57,717 bases of DNA from an uncultured Bacillota bacterium (lineage in GTDB: Bacteria > Bacillota > Clostridia > Peptostreptococcales > Anaerovoracaceae). This document shows positions 56,062 through 57,717 of the stretch, piece by piece. The position numbers were made by a program, and so were the translations under genes. The notes beneath the pieces are model-generated. The model ran no database searches. It was not told the origin of the DNA and saw nothing but the letters and a program-made list of their open reading frames with translations. Position 1 is the stretch's first letter, and each line of letters begins with the position of its first letter. Location of the stretch: NCBI GenBank assembly GCA_949284065.1, contig CASDUO010000004.1, positions 1 through 57,717 on the forward strand, read 5' to 3'.

Positions 56062-56280
56062 TGAGGACGGCCCGAGACGTCCCGCAGATATTCGTGGATG
56101 CGGGAGGCCGAAGCGGAGAGGCTCCCGGTGTCAGCAGCCGGTGAGGGAAAACTGACAGGCAAAAGGAAGGTCGTCTGACGGATCTTTGGAGAGATCGCGA
56201 TGCGCGGCGCCAACGTGGCTATAACCAACAGGCAAAGAGACAGAGAAGGTACGCTGAACGTATTTTACTCTGTTTTTATT
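56062..56280 (+). promoter_or_regulatory. Tandem glycine-type riboswitch (diverged) with terminator
   Basis: Aptamer 1: P1 GGACGGCC (56065-56072) with GGTCGTCT (56169-56176), P2 TCCCGCA/TGCGGGA, then GCCGAAG (56107-56113) and CAGGCAAAAGGA (56156-56167), as in glycine riboswitches. Aptamer 2: CTTTG (56184-56188) with CAGAG (56241-56245), GGAGAG (56188-56193), GGCGCC, and CAGGCAAA-GAGACAGAG. The CAGAG strand is also the 5' arm of a terminator: ACAGAG-AAGG-TACG pairs with CGTA-TTTT-CTCTGT (56240-56273) and T-rich sequence follows. This makes an on-switch plausible: ligand holds CAGAG in P1 and prevents termination. Core bases deviate from consensus (CTGAC for CTCTC; short P3 in aptamer 2), so the ligand is uncertain. 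Confidence 0.62.
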
Positions 56281-56334
56281 TATCCGCAAGAGTTATGGGA
56301 TAGATAAGGCAGAGAGCGCAAAGGAGGAAAAAAC

Positions 56335-57591
56335 ATGAAAAAAGTATTGGTACTGGGAACAGGAGCACAGGGCTCCACAGCGGCTCAGAGACTGGATGAA
56401 GAGCCCAATGTAAGCGAGATCATATGTGCTGACTATGACAAGAAAGCTGTTGACGAACTTGTGAAGATAATGAAAAAGGGCAAGGGTGTGCAGCTGGACG
56501 CAAGCAAAAAGGAAAATATCGTTGCTGTGGCCCAGGGGGTGGATCTTATAGTGAACGCTTTGCCTCTGGACTATGGCAAGAATGTTTTGGAGACTGCAAT
56601 AGAGGTGAAGAGCGATTACCAGGACTTTGCCGCCTGTGAGGACATCGCCGATCCGGCACTGGGAGACGACCAGTGGGTAGAAGGGATCAAGATAATGTAT
56701 GACGAGTACGGCAAACGTTTCAAAGAGATCGGTAAGACTGCCATAATAGGTACGGGCTCTGCGCCGGGACTCATCTGTGTATTCACGAGGAAAGTGGTGA
56801 ACAATCTGGACAGCTGTGACACCATAAACATGATGGTTTACGAAGGCGTAGAGGCCAAAAGGTTCCTGCCTTACTGGTGGTCGCCTCTTGTAGCCCTTTC
56901 CGACATGTGTGAAGATGCCTATGCTTTCGAGAACGGAGAGATCATAAGGACAACGCCTTTCAGCAGGCCCTTGGTAAGGAGATTCCCGGAGATGGACGGT
57001 CAGGAAGTGGTCATGGTGGAACATGCTCACGACGAACCTGTCTACATGGGCCTCAACAACGAAAAATTCTTCAAAGGAGCCCAGAACATATATTTCAAAT
57101 ACGGCGGCGTGGGAATAGATTTCGCAAGGCCCCTTTACAGATCGGGACTCCTCTCCCATGAGGAATGTGAGTACAAAGGCCGTGACGGGAAGATGCACAA
57201 AGCCGTGCCTTTCGATCTGGTGCTGGCCCATGTGCCTCCCGCTCCCAAATATCATGACGAAGTGGAAGAGATAATAAATGAAGGTCTGGTGGCGGATACG
57301 GGAGCGATGGTCATCGAGTGCTACGGCAAGAAGGGAGGAAAAGATGTTCTGTTCGAAGGACATGTGTATGCTCCCGGTCTGGTGGATTCTTTCAAAAAGT
57401 CCGGCCTTTCCGCTGAGATGTACATAACCGGACAGGGCGGATTCCTGTTCTCCAAGCTGTTCGTCAACGATAAGATCACCCAGCACGGACTGATATCCTC
57501 CGATATGCTCAACGACGAGCAGGTGGATCAGTACATCAAATGGGCCAATGAGCTGGATATAACCATGGAACTTGTGGAAAAACCGCTGTAA
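56335..57591 (+). CDS. Saccharopine dehydrogenase family protein
   Basis: 418 residues. N-terminal Rossmann fold VLVLGTGAQGSTAAQRL and VNALPLDYGKNVLETAI, then GTGSAPGLICVFTRKV, as in saccharopine reductase-like oxidoreductases. Family members make or split secondary-amine amino acids (saccharopine, carboxyspermidine, opines) or act as related dehydrogenases. Start ATG behind AAAGGAGG. The preceding glycine-type riboswitch suggests a role in amino-acid use. The exact substrate is not readable. Confidence 0.85.
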   Translation: MKKVLVLGTGAQGSTAAQRLDEEPNVSEIICADYDKKAVDELVKIMKKGKGVQLDASKKENIVAVAQGVDLIVNALPLDYGKNVLETAIEVKSDYQDFAACEDIADPALGDDQWVEGIKIMYDEYGKRFKEIGKTAIIGTGSAPGLICVFTRKVVNNLDSCDTINMMVYEGVEAKRFLPYWWSPLVALSDMCEDAYAFENGEIIRTTPFSRPLVRRFPEMDGQEVVMVEHAHDEPVYMGLNNEKFFKGAQNIYFKYGGVGIDFARPLYRSGLLSHEECEYKGRDGKMHKAVPFDLVLAHVPPAPKYHDEVEEIINEGLVADTGAMVIECYGKKGGKDVLFEGHVYAPGLVDSFKKSGLSAEMYITGQGGFLFSKLFVNDKITQHGLISSDMLNDEQVDQYIKWANELDITMELVEKPL

Positions 57592-57664
57592 AGTGAGAAT
57601 GATTTGCGAGCGACGGAGATCGCCGTGAACTGTAAAGACCATATGCTGATATGCAGATAAACTG

Positions 57665-57690
57665 AAATCCCCGGCTGTGTCGGGGATTTT
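57665..57690 (+). terminator. Terminator after the saccharopine-dehydrogenase-like gene
   Basis: Nine-base-pair stem AAATCCCCG/CGGGGATTT with loop GCTGTGT, running into TTTTG. Confidence 0.88.
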
Positions 57691-57717
57691 GTATTGATGT
57701 GGATATCGGGAGGATGG

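Noticed and set aside
56041..56280. Lysine, cobalamin or S-box riboswitch before the saccharopine-dehydrogenase-like gene
   Set aside because: The GCCGAAG element occurs in lysine riboswitches too, but the remaining conserved lysine, cobalamin and SAM motifs are missing, whereas the twin CAGGCAAA elements and the P1/terminator overlap fit the glycine class better.

Overview
This window reads as a chromosomal segment of an anaerobic, low-complexity-envelope Firmicute of the class Clostridia. The evidence is a T-box leader, strong AGGAGG-type ribosome binding sites with occasional GTG and TTG starts, the FabK/FabT type of fatty-acid synthesis, PucR, PadR, MocR and MerR regulators, DUF6110 and DUF3793 proteins, and an S8 protease with Big_2-like domains. 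Isoleucine is very often ATA and arginine AGG/AGA. A position near the amino-acid-fermenting Eubacteriales (for example Anaerovoracaceae) is a guess from style only. I see no insertion sequence, prophage, CRISPR array or rRNA.

Layout. 1-237: the end of an unrecognised gene and its terminator. 375-5376: a leucine operon, leuA-leuC-leuD-leuB, behind a promoter and a leucine T-box (specifier CTC). 5399-5474: tRNA-Val(GAC) on the opposite strand. 5724-12197: ilvB-ilvH-ilvC-ilvD followed by a histidinol dehydrogenase-family gene. 12278-19434: housekeeping genes metG, a cytidylate-kinase-like gene, tatD, tilS and ftsH. 19476-22802: a PucR regulator and an acyl-CoA synthetase.

22857-30986 is a probable metal (most likely iron) regulon: a tiny membrane peptide, DUF6110 and a P1B-type ATPase in one operon; DUF3793, flavodoxin, a YbtPQ/IrtAB-like heterodimeric ABC transporter and a ZIP transporter in the next. 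Both start at GTTAG-N6-CTAAC operators, and the same operator sits inside the promoter of a membrane-anchored methyltransferase 20 kb away (45042-45866). 31101-36062: a MocR regulator that has lost its PLP lysine, then a convergent set (amidohydrolase, dihydropyrimidinase, ECF S component). A CAGTACAGTT motif occurs before the regulator and twice before the S component, which links them. 36268-37732: PadR and a DUF2812 membrane protein.

37863-45025: a type II fatty-acid operon fabK-fabD-fabG-fabF-fabZ behind a perfect FabT-type palindrome. It ends with an unusual fusion gene, a FabT-like MarR regulator joined to a nitronate-monooxygenase/FabK-like barrel whose catalytic histidine is replaced by leucine, and then gap. 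I consider this fusion the most interesting object in the window: it looks like a transcription factor carrying a retired flavoenzyme as a possible sensor domain. 46046-57591: rnhA, a flavoredoxin-like protein, an MqsR-like toxin with an MqsA/Panacea antitoxin, a cysK homologue with altered motifs, a scar made of two gene remnants, an MFS transporter under a MerR-type 19-bp-spacer promoter with its MerR regulator, a secreted subtilase, and a saccharopine-dehydrogenase-like gene behind what looks like a diverged tandem glycine-type riboswitch with terminator.

All assignments are from reading sequence and from memory of protein families. No database search was run.
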